DNA from: Myxococcales bacterium
GTDB lineage: Bacteria; Myxococcota_A; Polyangia; Polyangiales; Polyangiaceae
Direction: 5' to 3'
DNA length: 64,000 bases
Assembly (NCBI GenBank): GCA_016212965.1
Contig: JACRDA010000280.1
Coordinates: forward strand, 1-64,000
A program made the translations under genes and the position numbers. Positions 8,030 through 16,182 of the stretch are shown one piece after another. Below the pieces are notes generated by a model, which ran no database searches, was not told the DNA's origin, and was given only the letters and a program-made list of their open reading frames with translations. The stretch's first letter is position 1; each line of letters starts with the position of its first letter.

Positions 8030-8905
8030 TCAGCGCTGGGCGCGCAGCCACGAGCCGAAGCGGCGCAAGAGCTCGGCGAAGCGGGTGGCGGCCGCGGCGT
8101 CGCGCGCGAGGTGCGTCGCCCACGCCCGCTCGAGGCGCCGGTGCATGATCGCGTCGGCGATGCCGTAGCGGGTGCGCACCTCGGCGGCGCGCTCCGGTCG
8201 GGCCAGGAGCTCGGCGCAGAACGAGGCGTACTGCTCGAGCGTGAGGGTCGCGCGCAATTTCTCGTCGTGGGGCGAGGCCTCTTTCGAGCCGAAGGGCAGC
8301 GTCGTGTCGAGGTCCCCGAGGATCGCGGGGATGGCGCAGGTCGGATCGCTCGGCGGCGAGACCGGCCGCGGCCGGCTCTTCGGCGCCGCGAGCTCGGCGA
8401 GAAAGCGCTCGGAGGGCGCGCCGCGGAACGGCAAGGGGTCGGAGTGGATCATCGGCGCTTCCGGAGCGGTCGTATCGGGATCGAGCGGCGCGCCGCCGTG
8501 CGTCGCGCTCTCGGGGATCCAGACGATGGCGGGCGAGGCGTGCGCAGGGACGGGCTCCGGCGCGGCCGGCACTGCGACGGGCCGAGCCACCGGACGCAGG
8601 GGCTGCACGTCCGCGAGCGCGGGCGCTTCCTTCTGCAGCCGCTCGCCCACGCTCGTGAACGTGGCCACGAAGGCGGCCGCGACGGGCGCCTCGGGCTCGG
8701 CGAGCGCCCTGGCGAGCGCGAGCCCCCAGCCGACGAGCGCCTCCTGCCAGGCGCCCTCGTCGATCGCGAGGCGCCGCCGCACCTCGGGGCCCTCGCTCGG
8801 AGGGAAGTGCTCGGCGTGCGCGAGGGCGCAGGCGAAAGCCTCGAGCTCGAGGCCGCCGTGCGTCTCCGGCGCCGGGTGTTGGTGGGCGTCGACGTGGTCG
8901 GACAT
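8030..8905 (-). CDS. VgrG-operon accessory protein with shared C-terminal helical domain
   Basis: The protein is 291 aa with no recognised family. The N-terminal ~110 residues are helical and Ala/Glu-rich; the middle is a Pro-rich linker with two LPF motifs (DPLPF, TTLPF). The last ~72 residues (LTLEQYASF...RYGIADA...WLR) resemble the C-terminus of the protein at 1-795. The gene lies 22 bp after vgrG and 10 bp before a DUF2169 gene on the same strand, so it is part of the cargo operon. It is probably a loading factor or adaptor. Recurrence of the domain beside an AarF-like kinase gene is notable. Confidence 0.75.
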   Translation of the reverse strand: MSDHVDAHQHPAPETHGGLELEAFACALAHAEHFPPSEGPEVRRRLAIDEGAWQEALVGWGLALARALAEPEAPVAAAFVATFTSVGERLQKEAPALADVQPLRPVARPVAVPAAPEPVPAHASPAIVWIPESATHGGAPLDPDTTAPEAPMIHSDPLPFRGAPSERFLAELAAPKSRPRPVSPPSDPTCAIPAILGDLDTTLPFGSKEASPHDEKLRATLTLEQYASFCAELLARPERAAEVRTRYGIADAIMHRRLERAWATHLARDAAAATRFAELLRRFGSWLRAQR

Positions 8906-8927
8906 GACTTCGGCTCCGTCGTGGGGC

Positions 8928-11039
8928 TCAGCTGTTGAGGTTGATGACGCCGCCCGTGACGGTGACGGTGGCGCCCGTGATGGAGACCGGCCCGCCCGAG
9001 ACGCTCACGGTGGCGCCGTTGACCTTCACGTCGGACCCCGAGACGCTCACGGTGCCACCCGAGATGCTCACCGCGCCGGAGCCGACGACCGTGACCAGCG
9101 GCGCCGACACGACGACGCCGGCACTGGCCTTGAGGACGATGAGCGGAGCGCTCTCCGAGATGAGGGCGCTGCCCCCGAGACTCACGAGGGGAGCGTTCGC
9201 CTGCACGGCGGTGCCCGCGGAGAGCTGGACGTTGATGCCGGCGCTCTCGGTGATGTACTTGCCGGCTCTCTCGGTGATGTCCTGGGCGGCGACGGCCGTG
9301 ATGCTCGCTCCTGCGTTGGCGAAGATGTCCGTGCCGGCGAGGAGGGAGAAGTACGCGCCGGTCTCGGTCTTCTGGTGGCCCGTGACCTTGACGGTGCGGT
9401 TACCCTTGACGTCGACATTGTCGTCGATGCCGATCTGCGTCGTCCGATTCTTCTTGATGTCGATGAGGCCGTCGCCCTCGGTGTGGAGCACGACGTAGTG
9501 CCCGTGCCCGTCGTGCGGCTCGCCGAGGTGGAGGAAGGTGTCCATTGGCGGCGTCGAGAGATCGAGGTGCTGCTCGCCCTCCTGATCCTCCATCTCGATG
9601 CGGTTGCGACCGCCGGTCTGGATGACGTTCTGGGTGTGGTTGTCGCGCGTGACCGGGCTCGGACTCATCAGGTTGGGCACCGCGCCCGAGATGACCGGGC
9701 GGTCCGGATCGCCGCCGACGAAGAGCACCATCACCTCGGTCGCCTTGCGGAGCGGCAGGTGGAAACCCTCGGGGTTGCCGCCGTGCGGCTGGAGCATGCG
9801 CACCCACGCCGAGGCGGCGCCTGCCTCGCGCATGCTCTCGTCGAAGTGCAAGAGCACGCGGTAGCGCCCGTGCTCGTCGAGTTGCGCGTAGTCGCTCTCC
9901 GCCTCACCGTCGACGAAGGCGCGCTCGACCCCGTAGATGCGCGGGGTCGGCGTCTTGCGCTCGGGGCGGAACTGCACCTCCGCCGCGATGGCCGTCACGC
10001 TCACCCGGTACTCGCCCTCGAGCTCGAGCCCGAGGAGGCGCCGCACCTCGGGCGAGCCGGCGGCCTCGATGCCCTCGTGCTCGACGCGCACGGCGAGGTA
10101 CTCGCCGTTGAGCGCCGCCCGCGGGTGGCCGTCGAGCGCAAACCGGAAGCCGGCGCGGAGCTGGAACGCACGGCCGTTGCCCACGAACACGCGCTGTCGC
10201 GCCCCGAGCTCCTCGGCGCGAACCCGCGCGAGCGCGACCGCCTCCTCGGGGCTCTGCGCGTTGTCGCCATGGCGAAACACGACGCCGCCTCCGCGGGGCG
10301 CGCTCGCGGCCTCCTCGCGGATGATGAGGACGGGCTTCAGGTAGTCGAAGTCGTTCTCGACGACCGAGCTCGGGATGGCCCGCTCCGTCACCGTGAAGCC
10401 GTCGAAGGCCTCGTGCGCCATGCGGTCGCCCGCCGAGCCCGGCACGTAGCGCACGGGCTCCGGGCGCGAGAGACCGTGGACGCCCTTGTCGTCGGTGAGG
10501 ACGAGCTTCTCGCGCTCCTCGCCGTGCTCGAAGTAGTAGTAGATGCCCTCGCGCTCCATCCAGCGCGACAGGAACGCGAAGTCGCTCTCCTTGTACTGGC
10601 AGACGAAGTCGCGCGCGGCGTAGCGGCGCCCGAGGCGGAGCTCGAAGTCCTCGGCCGTGAGCTCGTTGTTCTGGCCGAGAACGGCTCGGAGGATACTCGG
10701 GGTGTCCGTGTCGACCCACACCCACGAGTGGCGCGAGGTCGTGAGGAACCACACCTTCGGCACGAGGAGCACGCGGTAGAGGGCGCGCCCGTCCCAGGCG
10801 TGGAGCAGCTCGGCGCGCGCGATCATGCCGCGGTAGGTCTGCGGGCCCGCGGGCGTGTGGAACGCGAGCGCGGCCCGGTAGCCGACCACGGCCTCGAGAT
10901 CGAGCTCCTCGTCGTCGCGGAGGACGAGGCCGATCTCGAAGCGGTAGAGCTCGGACAGGGCGTCCGTGCCCCGGAAGCCCACAACATGCGCGCTCTCGGG
11001 CACGGCGGGCGAGGAGAAGGTGTAGAGCGGCTCGGTCAT
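8928..11039 (-). CDS. vgrG: VgrG / Rhs-type T6SS spike protein, long form
   Basis: The protein is 703 aa from ATG 11039; the longer in-frame extension upstream is Arg-rich shadow. It has the gp27-like base (YRFEIGLVL..., SDFAFLSRWMEREGIYYYFEH), the gp5 OB-fold (GRYRVLLHFDES, ASAWVRMLQPHGG, GTEVMVLF-like segment, GGDPDRPVISGAVPN) and a long C-terminal beta-solenoid of short Val/Ser/Gly repeats ending ...GGVINLNS. VgrG trimers form the puncturing spike and bind PAAR-type tips at that terminal I-N-L-N. It follows the small 11066-11656 gene and leads the adaptor/effector genes of operon 1. Confidence 0.95.
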   Translation of the reverse strand: MTEPLYTFSSPAVPESAHVVGFRGTDALSELYRFEIGLVLRDDEELDLEAVVGYRAALAFHTPAGPQTYRGMIARAELLHAWDGRALYRVLLVPKVWFLTTSRHSWVWVDTDTPSILRAVLGQNNELTAEDFELRLGRRYAARDFVCQYKESDFAFLSRWMEREGIYYYFEHGEEREKLVLTDDKGVHGLSRPEPVRYVPGSAGDRMAHEAFDGFTVTERAIPSSVVENDFDYLKPVLIIREEAASAPRGGGVVFRHGDNAQSPEEAVALARVRAEELGARQRVFVGNGRAFQLRAGFRFALDGHPRAALNGEYLAVRVEHEGIEAAGSPEVRRLLGLELEGEYRVSVTAIAAEVQFRPERKTPTPRIYGVERAFVDGEAESDYAQLDEHGRYRVLLHFDESMREAGAASAWVRMLQPHGGNPEGFHLPLRKATEVMVLFVGGDPDRPVISGAVPNLMSPSPVTRDNHTQNVIQTGGRNRIEMEDQEGEQHLDLSTPPMDTFLHLGEPHDGHGHYVVLHTEGDGLIDIKKNRTTQIGIDDNVDVKGNRTVKVTGHQKTETGAYFSLLAGTDIFANAGASITAVAAQDITERAGKYITESAGINVQLSAGTAVQANAPLVSLGGSALISESAPLIVLKASAGVVVSAPLVTVVGSGAVSISGGTVSVSGSDVKVNGATVSVSGGPVSITGATVTVTGGVINLNS

Positions 11040-11065
11040 GGTCGTTCTCCGGGTCGGGCGGGTCG

Positions 11066-11656
11066 TCAGTTGAGGTGGATGGTCTCGGCGGCGACGACCA
11101 CGTCGGCCGAGGCGGCGATGCGGACGTCGCCCTCCCGCGCCGAGAGCTCGATCGCGCTCGCCGCCAGGCGGAGCTTGCCGTCGATCTCGAGATCGACCCC
11201 GCGCCCGAGCAGGCGCACGACGGGCCCCTCGCCGGCGTCGCGGATCTCGACCACCGGCTTGCCGTCGGCGTCGGTGATCTGCAGGGCGGCGTCGCGTTCG
11301 AGCACGACGCGCGGGCCCGGCGCCTGCGGATACTCGGGGCGGCGCGCGTAGCCGTCGACGACCCCGACGACCACGGGCTCGGCCCAGTTGTCGGGGCGCG
11401 CGACGAGCAGCCGATCGCCCGGCCGGCAGGCGAGGGTGTGGAGCGTCGGCAGCCAGCGCTCGAGGTGCTCGCCCCGAGGCCCGGTCACGCGGCAGAGGGC
11501 GCGCCCGCCGAGGGTCGGGTGACCGACCGCGAGGCACTCGGCGACGAGGAGCGCGCTCCCGGCGGCGCCGAGCGCCGGCTCGACCTCGCCCGGTGTGGCG
11601 TCCGCCAGCTCCTCGAGGAGCAGCTCCTGGGCCCATCGTGCGACTCGATCCGACAT
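11066..11656 (-). CDS. Small spike-accessory protein (DUF6484-like)
   Basis: The protein is 196 aa, beginning at ATG 11656 after a GGAGG Shine-Dalgarno sequence; upstream in-frame sequence is Pro-rich shadow. The middle looks like an OB-fold hinge (RLLVARPDNWAEPVVVGVVDG), followed by short beta repeats (VDLEIDGKLRLAA, GDVRIAA) and the ending ETIHLN, mirroring the VgrG terminus INLNS. It is the first gene of operon 1, 26 bp before vgrG. I infer an OB/beta-prism protein able to extend or substitute for part of a spike. The DUF6484 assignment is by resemblance. Confidence 0.65.
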   Translation of the reverse strand: MSDRVARWAQELLLEELADATPGEVEPALGAAGSALLVAECLAVGHPTLGGRALCRVTGPRGEHLERWLPTLHTLACRPGDRLLVARPDNWAEPVVVGVVDGYARRPEYPQAPGPRVVLERDAALQITDADGKPVVEIRDAGEGPVVRLLGRGVDLEIDGKLRLAASAIELSAREGDVRIAASADVVVAAETIHLN

Positions 11657-11717
11657 GTTCGCTCCCTCCGTGGCGCGTCCGAAGAGAGGTCGGCAGCGGC
11701 GCGACCCGAGTTGCGCG

Positions 11718-11725
11718 TTTTTTTT
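11718..11725. promoter_or_regulatory. T8/A8 tract upstream of cargo operon 1
   Basis: Eight consecutive T on the plus strand (A8 in the direction of operon 1) lie ~60 bp upstream of ATG 11656 and ~68 bp upstream of the divergent ATG 11793. Such a run is exceptional at this GC content. It could be an UP-like element, a bent site or a phase-variable tract. No clear -35/-10 pair was identified for operon 1. Confidence 0.3.
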
Positions 11726-11778
11726 CGGCACCGCTCGGCCCCACCCGAAACCCCGTGTCGCTCGGCCCGCGGCGCCGT

Positions 11779-11784
11779 TAGACT
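11779..11784 (+). promoter_or_regulatory. -10 element TAGACT, leaderless spacing
   Basis: TAGACT ends 8 nt before ATG 11793. The expected transcript start falls at or next to the start codon, and no Shine-Dalgarno sequence is present, so the mRNA is probably leaderless. Confidence 0.5.
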
Positions 11785-11792
11785 GCCGGCGC

Positions 11793-12446
11793 ATGTCCGC
11801 CCGGGACGGGATTCGGCGCATCGGCCTGCTCTTCGGGGGCGGCGCCTGGCTTGGCTGCGCGCTCGCCGGGTGCCTGGTCGCGGCCGAGGACGCCCCGCGA
11901 CCCGAGCTCGACGGCGTGCCCTTCGGCGGCTTCGGCGGGAGCCCGTTCCCGGGGGGAGCGGGCGGCACGGGCGGCACGACGACGACGAGCGGCACCGGGG
12001 GCTCCGGCGGGGAGGCCTGCGGGGACGCCGATCCGGGCGGGGTCAACGACACCGAGCCGGCGGCCTGGTACCTCGGGGGCATCGACGACTGCGACGGGGC
12101 CGGGAGCAGCGTCGCCGGCGCGCTCGATGCGGGCGACGTCGACTGGTACCGCTACACCGGCACCGACGCCTCGGGGTGCATCGTCGATCCGGCGGCCGAC
12201 GTGAGCTTCACCGGCGGCTCGGCGCGCCTGTGCCAGTTCGCGGCGTGCATGTTCGGGTCCGTGGCCGTGACGTGCCAGGGCGGGTCCGCGCCCGCGACCT
12301 CGCCCGACGGGCGCGCGGGCTGCTGCGGCTCGAGCGTGTCGATGGACATCGAGTGCACCGGCATCAACGACGACGCCTTCATCTACCTGCGGCTCGACCA
12401 GCCGAGCGGCAGCTGCGTGTCCTACGTGCTCGACTACCACTACTGA
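11793..12446 (+). CDS. Putative lipoprotein with Gly/Thr linker
   Basis: The protein is 217 aa. It has a type II signal peptide with lipobox LAGC at ~25-28, then a Gly/Thr/Ser linker typical of exported proteins in this group, then a ~150-residue Cys-containing domain with acidic GDVDWYRYTG. The last motif resembles the peptidase-associated or pre-peptidase C-terminal beta domains that coat secreted myxobacterial proteins. It is predicted to be an outer-surface or periplasmic lipoprotein. Its stop overlaps the porin start by one base (TGATG), indicating coupling. No enzymatic motif was seen. Confidence 0.8.
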   Translation: MSARDGIRRIGLLFGGGAWLGCALAGCLVAAEDAPRPELDGVPFGGFGGSPFPGGAGGTGGTTTTSGTGGSGGEACGDADPGGVNDTEPAAWYLGGIDDCDGAGSSVAGALDAGDVDWYRYTGTDASGCIVDPAADVSFTGGSARLCQFAACMFGSVAVTCQGGSAPATSPDGRAGCCGSSVSMDIECTGINDDAFIYLRLDQPSGSCVSYVLDYHY

Positions 12447-13756
12447 TGCGTGATGAGCCCGACCCCATGATCGAACCCCAGCGCGACCTCGTGCGACGGC
12501 TGCTCGGCGGAGCCACGACGGCGCTCCTCGTCGCAACCCTTGCCGCCGAGGCCCAGGCTCAGCCGGCGAAGGACGCACCCGCCCCGAGCACGACGACAGA
12601 CGACGAGGCGGACGACTTCGAGTGGCGGCGCCACGCCGTCTTCATGGTGGGGCCGGTCACGCTCGTCCCCACGATCCTGCTGCAGGCGCAAGCCGCGCCC
12701 TACGTCGGGCCCGATTCGCTGTTCCAGACGGGCGATCTCGCCGAGCGGCCGGGCTTCCGGCTGCGGCGCGCGGATTTCGGCCTCGCGGGCGAGCTCTTCG
12801 AGCGCGTGCGCTTCGCGGCCTCGGCCGAGGTGTCGTCGGACGAGGGCGGCAGCATCGCCGTGAAGGACGCGTGGCTCGGCTACACCGAGGTGCCCTACGT
12901 GCAGGCCTTCGTGGGCGCGCGCACCGTGCCCTTCTCGGCCGCGGCCCTGCTCGGGGCGGGCGGGACGGCGCTCTTCGATCGCCCGCTCGTCGTGCGCGCG
13001 ATGGCCCCCTTCAACCAGGTGGGCGCCACCGTGGAGGGTGTCGTCGAAGCGGGCGAGACGGGCGAGGCGCGCGCCTTCGAGTACGCGGTCGGCCTCTACA
13101 ACGGCTTCCAGCGCGAGGACTTCTTCTACCGGGGCTACCGGGAGAACTACGCGCCCTTCGGCAATCGCTTCGACGGCGTCGCCTTCGCGGGGCGCCTCGG
13201 GACCCAGCCGCTCGGCGCGGTCGGCCCGACGGTCGCGGACCTCGAGCACGCGTCGTTCCGCTTCGGGCTCGGGACCAACTACTTCTACAGCCACGGCGGG
13301 GCGCGCGATCTGCACGCGGCGGGCGGCGACGCGCGCCTGCACGTCGAGGGCTTCGATCTGCACTTCGAGGGCCTCTGGTCGCGCTCCATCCCCGCGTCCG
13401 TGCCCACGCAGCCCACGGCCGAGGTCGCGACGAAGGACAGCTGGGGGCTCACGACCGAGGTCGGCTACGTGATCGTGCCGCGCCTCTTCGGCCTCCACAC
13501 GCGCTTCGAGTGGCTCGATCCCGACGTCGTCGTCGCGAACGAGGACGACGACTGGCTGCTGACGGCGGGCGCGAGCGTCGAGCTCTTCGACCGCCTGCTG
13601 AAGCTCCAGGCCGAGTACACCCACCGGCAGGAGCGCGCGGGCCTGTCGCTCGCCAACGATTCGGTCGCGCTGCAGTTCCAGTTCGAGCTCGCCGGGCTCG
13701 GCGACATCCCCGCGGCGCGCAGGGCGCGCGAGCAGGAGGAGAAGGCGGCCCGTTGA
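12446..13756 (+). CDS. Phosphate-selective porin-like (OprO/OprP-type) outer-membrane protein
   Basis: The protein is 436 aa from ATG 12446, which overlaps the upstream stop. An alternative start at 12467 (429 aa) sits closer to the Sec signal peptide (hydrophobic ALLVATLAAEAQAQP). The mature part is rich in alternating aromatic/hydrophobic strands: FRLRRADFGLAGELFERVRFAASAEV, the conserved DAWLGYTEVPYVQAFVG-type element, VGLYNGF, and a C-terminal strand FQFEL. This pattern matches porin O/P barrels. The final ~18 residues are charged. The selectivity is unknown; no pho genes are nearby. Confidence 0.78.
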   Translation: MRDEPDPMIEPQRDLVRRLLGGATTALLVATLAAEAQAQPAKDAPAPSTTTDDEADDFEWRRHAVFMVGPVTLVPTILLQAQAAPYVGPDSLFQTGDLAERPGFRLRRADFGLAGELFERVRFAASAEVSSDEGGSIAVKDAWLGYTEVPYVQAFVGARTVPFSAAALLGAGGTALFDRPLVVRAMAPFNQVGATVEGVVEAGETGEARAFEYAVGLYNGFQREDFFYRGYRENYAPFGNRFDGVAFAGRLGTQPLGAVGPTVADLEHASFRFGLGTNYFYSHGGARDLHAAGGDARLHVEGFDLHFEGLWSRSIPASVPTQPTAEVATKDSWGLTTEVGYVIVPRLFGLHTRFEWLDPDVVVANEDDDWLLTAGASVELFDRLLKLQAEYTHRQERAGLSLANDSVALQFQFELAGLGDIPAARRAREQEEKAAR

Positions 13757-13793
13757 GGGCCCGCGCGGGGGTGCTGGCTCGGCCGTTCCCGTG

Positions 13794-13814
13794 CGCGAGC
13801 GCTCGCGGTATGAT
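13794..13814 (+). promoter_or_regulatory. Perfect 14-bp palindrome next to -10 TATGAT
   Basis: CGCGAGCGCTCGCG (13794-13807) is a perfect palindrome one base before TATGAT (13809-13814), itself six bases before ATG 13821. It would occupy the spacer between -35 and -10, a classic repressor position, with a leaderless transcript. Confidence 0.45.
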
Positions 13815-13820
13815 GCCCGC

Positions 13821-14213
13821 ATGAAACGCCTGCTCGTTCCCCTCCTCATGGCGGTCGCAGGCTGCGGCCCGGACTTCGAGAAATACTGCAGCGAGTCGCG
13901 CGCCTGCGTAGGCGGCAACGACGAAGACGAGAAGGCGTGCGTCGTCGAGCTGGATTTCGGAAGCGAGGTGGCGGACATCCTCGGCTGCACCTCCGAGCGC
14001 GACGCCTACTACGACTGCCTCATCGAGCACGCATCCTGCCGTATGGACAGCTTCGGGCTGATCTGCGCCGCGAGTTCGGAGTGCGGGCTCAGTGGTCAGT
14101 GCGTCAACGGCACCTGCCAGTTCAAGTCCTACGGCCTCGAGGACCCGGATGTCTGCGAGGCCGAGGACAACGCCTACGATCACTGCAGCGACTTCATCGG
14201 GGGGATCCCATGA
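13821..14213 (+). CDS. Small Cys-rich lipoprotein
   Basis: The protein is 130 aa from ATG 13821, six bases after a TATGAT -10 element. It has a signal peptide with lipobox VAGC and a mature part with many paired cysteines (CVVELDFGSEVADILGCTSE, YYDCLIEHASC, CGLSGQCVNGTC). It is a paralogue of the next gene, sharing the ADxxxCTSExxAxxDC core, and is coupled to it by ATGA. It is probably a disulfide-stabilised envelope protein of unknown role. Confidence 0.8.
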   Translation: MKRLLVPLLMAVAGCGPDFEKYCSESRACVGGNDEDEKACVVELDFGSEVADILGCTSERDAYYDCLIEHASCRMDSFGLICAASSECGLSGQCVNGTCQFKSYGLEDPDVCEAEDNAYDHCSDFIGGIP

Positions 14214-14713
14214 ACAGCGCAAAGCAAGGTCTGTTGGCGGCGAGCCTGATCGCGCTCGCGGCCTTGACGGCCGGGGCCTGCACCCGGACCGAGCGACTCT
14301 GCGCGGCGGTGTGCGACTGCGAGCACTGCAACGACCTCGCCGAGGACATCCTGTGCGCTGGCCTCGATGCCCGGGCGGAGCTGGCCGATGTGTACGACTG
14401 CACCTCGGAGTTCGAGGCGTCCGTCGACTGCACGCTCGACGAGGGGACGTGCAACGACACGAAGGCGAGGTACTCCACCCGCGAGCCGGGCTCGTGCTCG
14501 GGCGAACAGAATACGCAGCAACCGTGCGCCTCGGTGGCGGACTGCGGCGGGCTGCTGCACGCGTACTGCAACGGCACCTGTCGTTACAAGGTCTGTGCCG
14601 GCGGGTCCGGCTACCCGTGCGAGAACGACGACGACTGTCCCTCCGGCGCCGACCGCTGCGAAGCCGAGGAGACTGCCCTCGAAGAGTGCATCGACAACGC
14701 GAGCGCCAAGTGA
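14210..14713 (+). CDS. Cys-rich lipoprotein, paralogue of the preceding gene
   Basis: The protein is 167 aa. It has a lipoprotein signal peptide (lipobox TAGAC) and about 18 cysteines in the mature region. ADVYDCTSEFEASVDC aligns with the preceding protein, and a CASVADCGG...CNGTC segment adds an EGF-like CxxxxxC pattern near the end. The start overlaps the upstream stop (ATGA), and the next gene begins 10 bp downstream. It probably arose by tandem duplication and divergence. Function is unknown; export is predicted from the signal peptide. Confidence 0.8.
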   Translation: MNSAKQGLLAASLIALAALTAGACTRTERLCAAVCDCEHCNDLAEDILCAGLDARAELADVYDCTSEFEASVDCTLDEGTCNDTKARYSTREPGSCSGEQNTQQPCASVADCGGLLHAYCNGTCRYKVCAGGSGYPCENDDDCPSGADRCEAEETALEECIDNASAK

Positions 14714-14723
14714 GGCCCGGGTG

Positions 14724-16145
14724 ATGCGCGCGCTGTGCTCGCTCGCGCTGCTCGCGCTCGCCGCGTGCGGCGGTCGCGGGGCGAGCGACGGTCGGACGAG
14801 CGCGACCGTGGCGACGAGCGCGACCGTGGCGACGAGCGCGACCGCCCCGGCGGGCTTCTCGGCCACGCGCACGGGGTCCGCGACGGGCGCGCCCGGCGCG
14901 TCGGCGTCCCACGCGATCGGGTCGCCGCCGGCGAGCGGCAGCTCCGGCGCCGGCGCTGCGGCCCCCATGCTCGCGTGCGAGGCCGATGCGCCCGTCAGGG
15001 TCGGCGAAGCGCGCGACGGACTCGTCGTCGACCTGCCCGGCTGCGGGCTGGCGCTCGCGCTCGCCGACAGGGGCGGCATGGTCGCCGTGCCCGAGGACGA
15101 GCGGCACGTGCGCGCGGTGCCGCTCGGCCCGGACGCCCGCCCGCGCGGCGAGGGCGTGAGCGTCGAGCTCGGTGGCGCGCAGGAGGTGTTCGCGCTCGCG
15201 CCCCTCGACGAGGCCTTCGTCGTCGTCACGCGCGGGGCGCGCGACTGCGGGCCCCCGGTCGGCGGCGACGAGCCCGCGTGCCTCCACGCGCAGCTCCTCG
15301 ACAGCGACGGGCGCGCGCTCGGCAAGCCGCTCGCGATCGACGTCGGTACCGGAGCGACGAGCAGGCGCGAGCTGCGCGGCGACGGTCGCCGGCTCGTCTT
15401 CACGTCCGAGCGTGGCCTGACGGGCATCCTCGCGCTCGAGCTGCGGCGCAGCGCCAAGGGCGAGCTCGAGGCTTTCGACCGCGGCGCGACCCTGCCGGGC
15501 GCCCGCACCGACTACTTCTCCGGCGAGGAGCACGCGACCGGATTCGCCGGCCCGAGCTGGTTCCTCGTCGCGACGCGCACGACGCCGGCCGGCGCGCGCA
15601 CCACGCTCTTCACGGCGCCGCCCTGGCCTGCCGGCTCCGTCGCCGGCACGAGTCGCGAGGTGGTGCTCGAGGGCCTGCCGGAGGGCTTCTCGGTCGAGCG
15701 AGCGCTGCTCGACACGGACGAGATCGTCGTGGCGGGCGAGGTGCCGGCGGGCCCTTCGAGGCCGGGCACGCCGCCCGAGATCGTGCGCTTTGCGCCGGAC
15801 GGCACGCTGCGCAAGCGTGAGCCCGCGGGCGCGGCAGCCCTCCCGGCCGCGTGGTCGAACGAGGTCGACCTCTGGCTCCACCGCGACGGCACGCGCCTCG
15901 TCGCCGCCCCGCACGTCCTGCCGTACGGCACCTCGGGCGACAACGTGTCGCTCTCGACCGGCATCGCGCTCCAGGGACCGGACGCCGCGGACCGTTCGTC
16001 GCAGGACGGCGAGCTCGCCCTGCTTCACGCGGCGACGAGCGACCGGCGCACGTTCGCCGTCCTGTTCGCTGAGATCCGCCAGCAGAAGGGGCACCCGCGG
16101 CCGACCGAAGCGTATCTCGTGCGGCTGCGGTGCCGGGAGCGGTGA
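14724..16145 (+). CDS. Large putative lipoprotein, beta-rich
   Basis: The protein is 473 aa with lipobox LAAC at ~12-15, followed by an 18-bp tandem repeat (TSATVA units at ~14798-14845) and a Ser/Gly/Ala linker to about residue 85. The remaining ~390 residues contain regularly spaced strand-turn blocks (e.g. GRALGKPLAIDVG, GRRLVFTSERG, FLVATRTTPAG, PEIVRFAPDG) that look like beta-propeller blades. This is suggested by spacing only. It is the third member of the envelope lipoprotein run and converges on the HExxH gene 37 bp away. Confidence 0.75.
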   Translation: MRALCSLALLALAACGGRGASDGRTSATVATSATVATSATAPAGFSATRTGSATGAPGASASHAIGSPPASGSSGAGAAAPMLACEADAPVRVGEARDGLVVDLPGCGLALALADRGGMVAVPEDERHVRAVPLGPDARPRGEGVSVELGGAQEVFALAPLDEAFVVVTRGARDCGPPVGGDEPACLHAQLLDSDGRALGKPLAIDVGTGATSRRELRGDGRRLVFTSERGLTGILALELRRSAKGELEAFDRGATLPGARTDYFSGEEHATGFAGPSWFLVATRTTPAGARTTLFTAPPWPAGSVAGTSREVVLEGLPEGFSVERALLDTDEIVVAGEVPAGPSRPGTPPEIVRFAPDGTLRKREPAGAAALPAAWSNEVDLWLHRDGTRLVAAPHVLPYGTSGDNVSLSTGIALQGPDAADRSSQDGELALLHAATSDRRTFAVLFAEIRQQKGHPRPTEAYLVRLRCRER

Positions 16146-16182
16146 CTCGGGCGCCTCGGGCCAGTAGCCGACGGCTCGCGGC

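Noticed and set aside
11066-12082. Long N-terminal extension of the spike-accessory gene to 12082
   Set aside because: The extension is Pro/Ser-rich, antisense to the lipoprotein gene, and crosses the T8 tract. ATG 11656 has GGAGG upstream.
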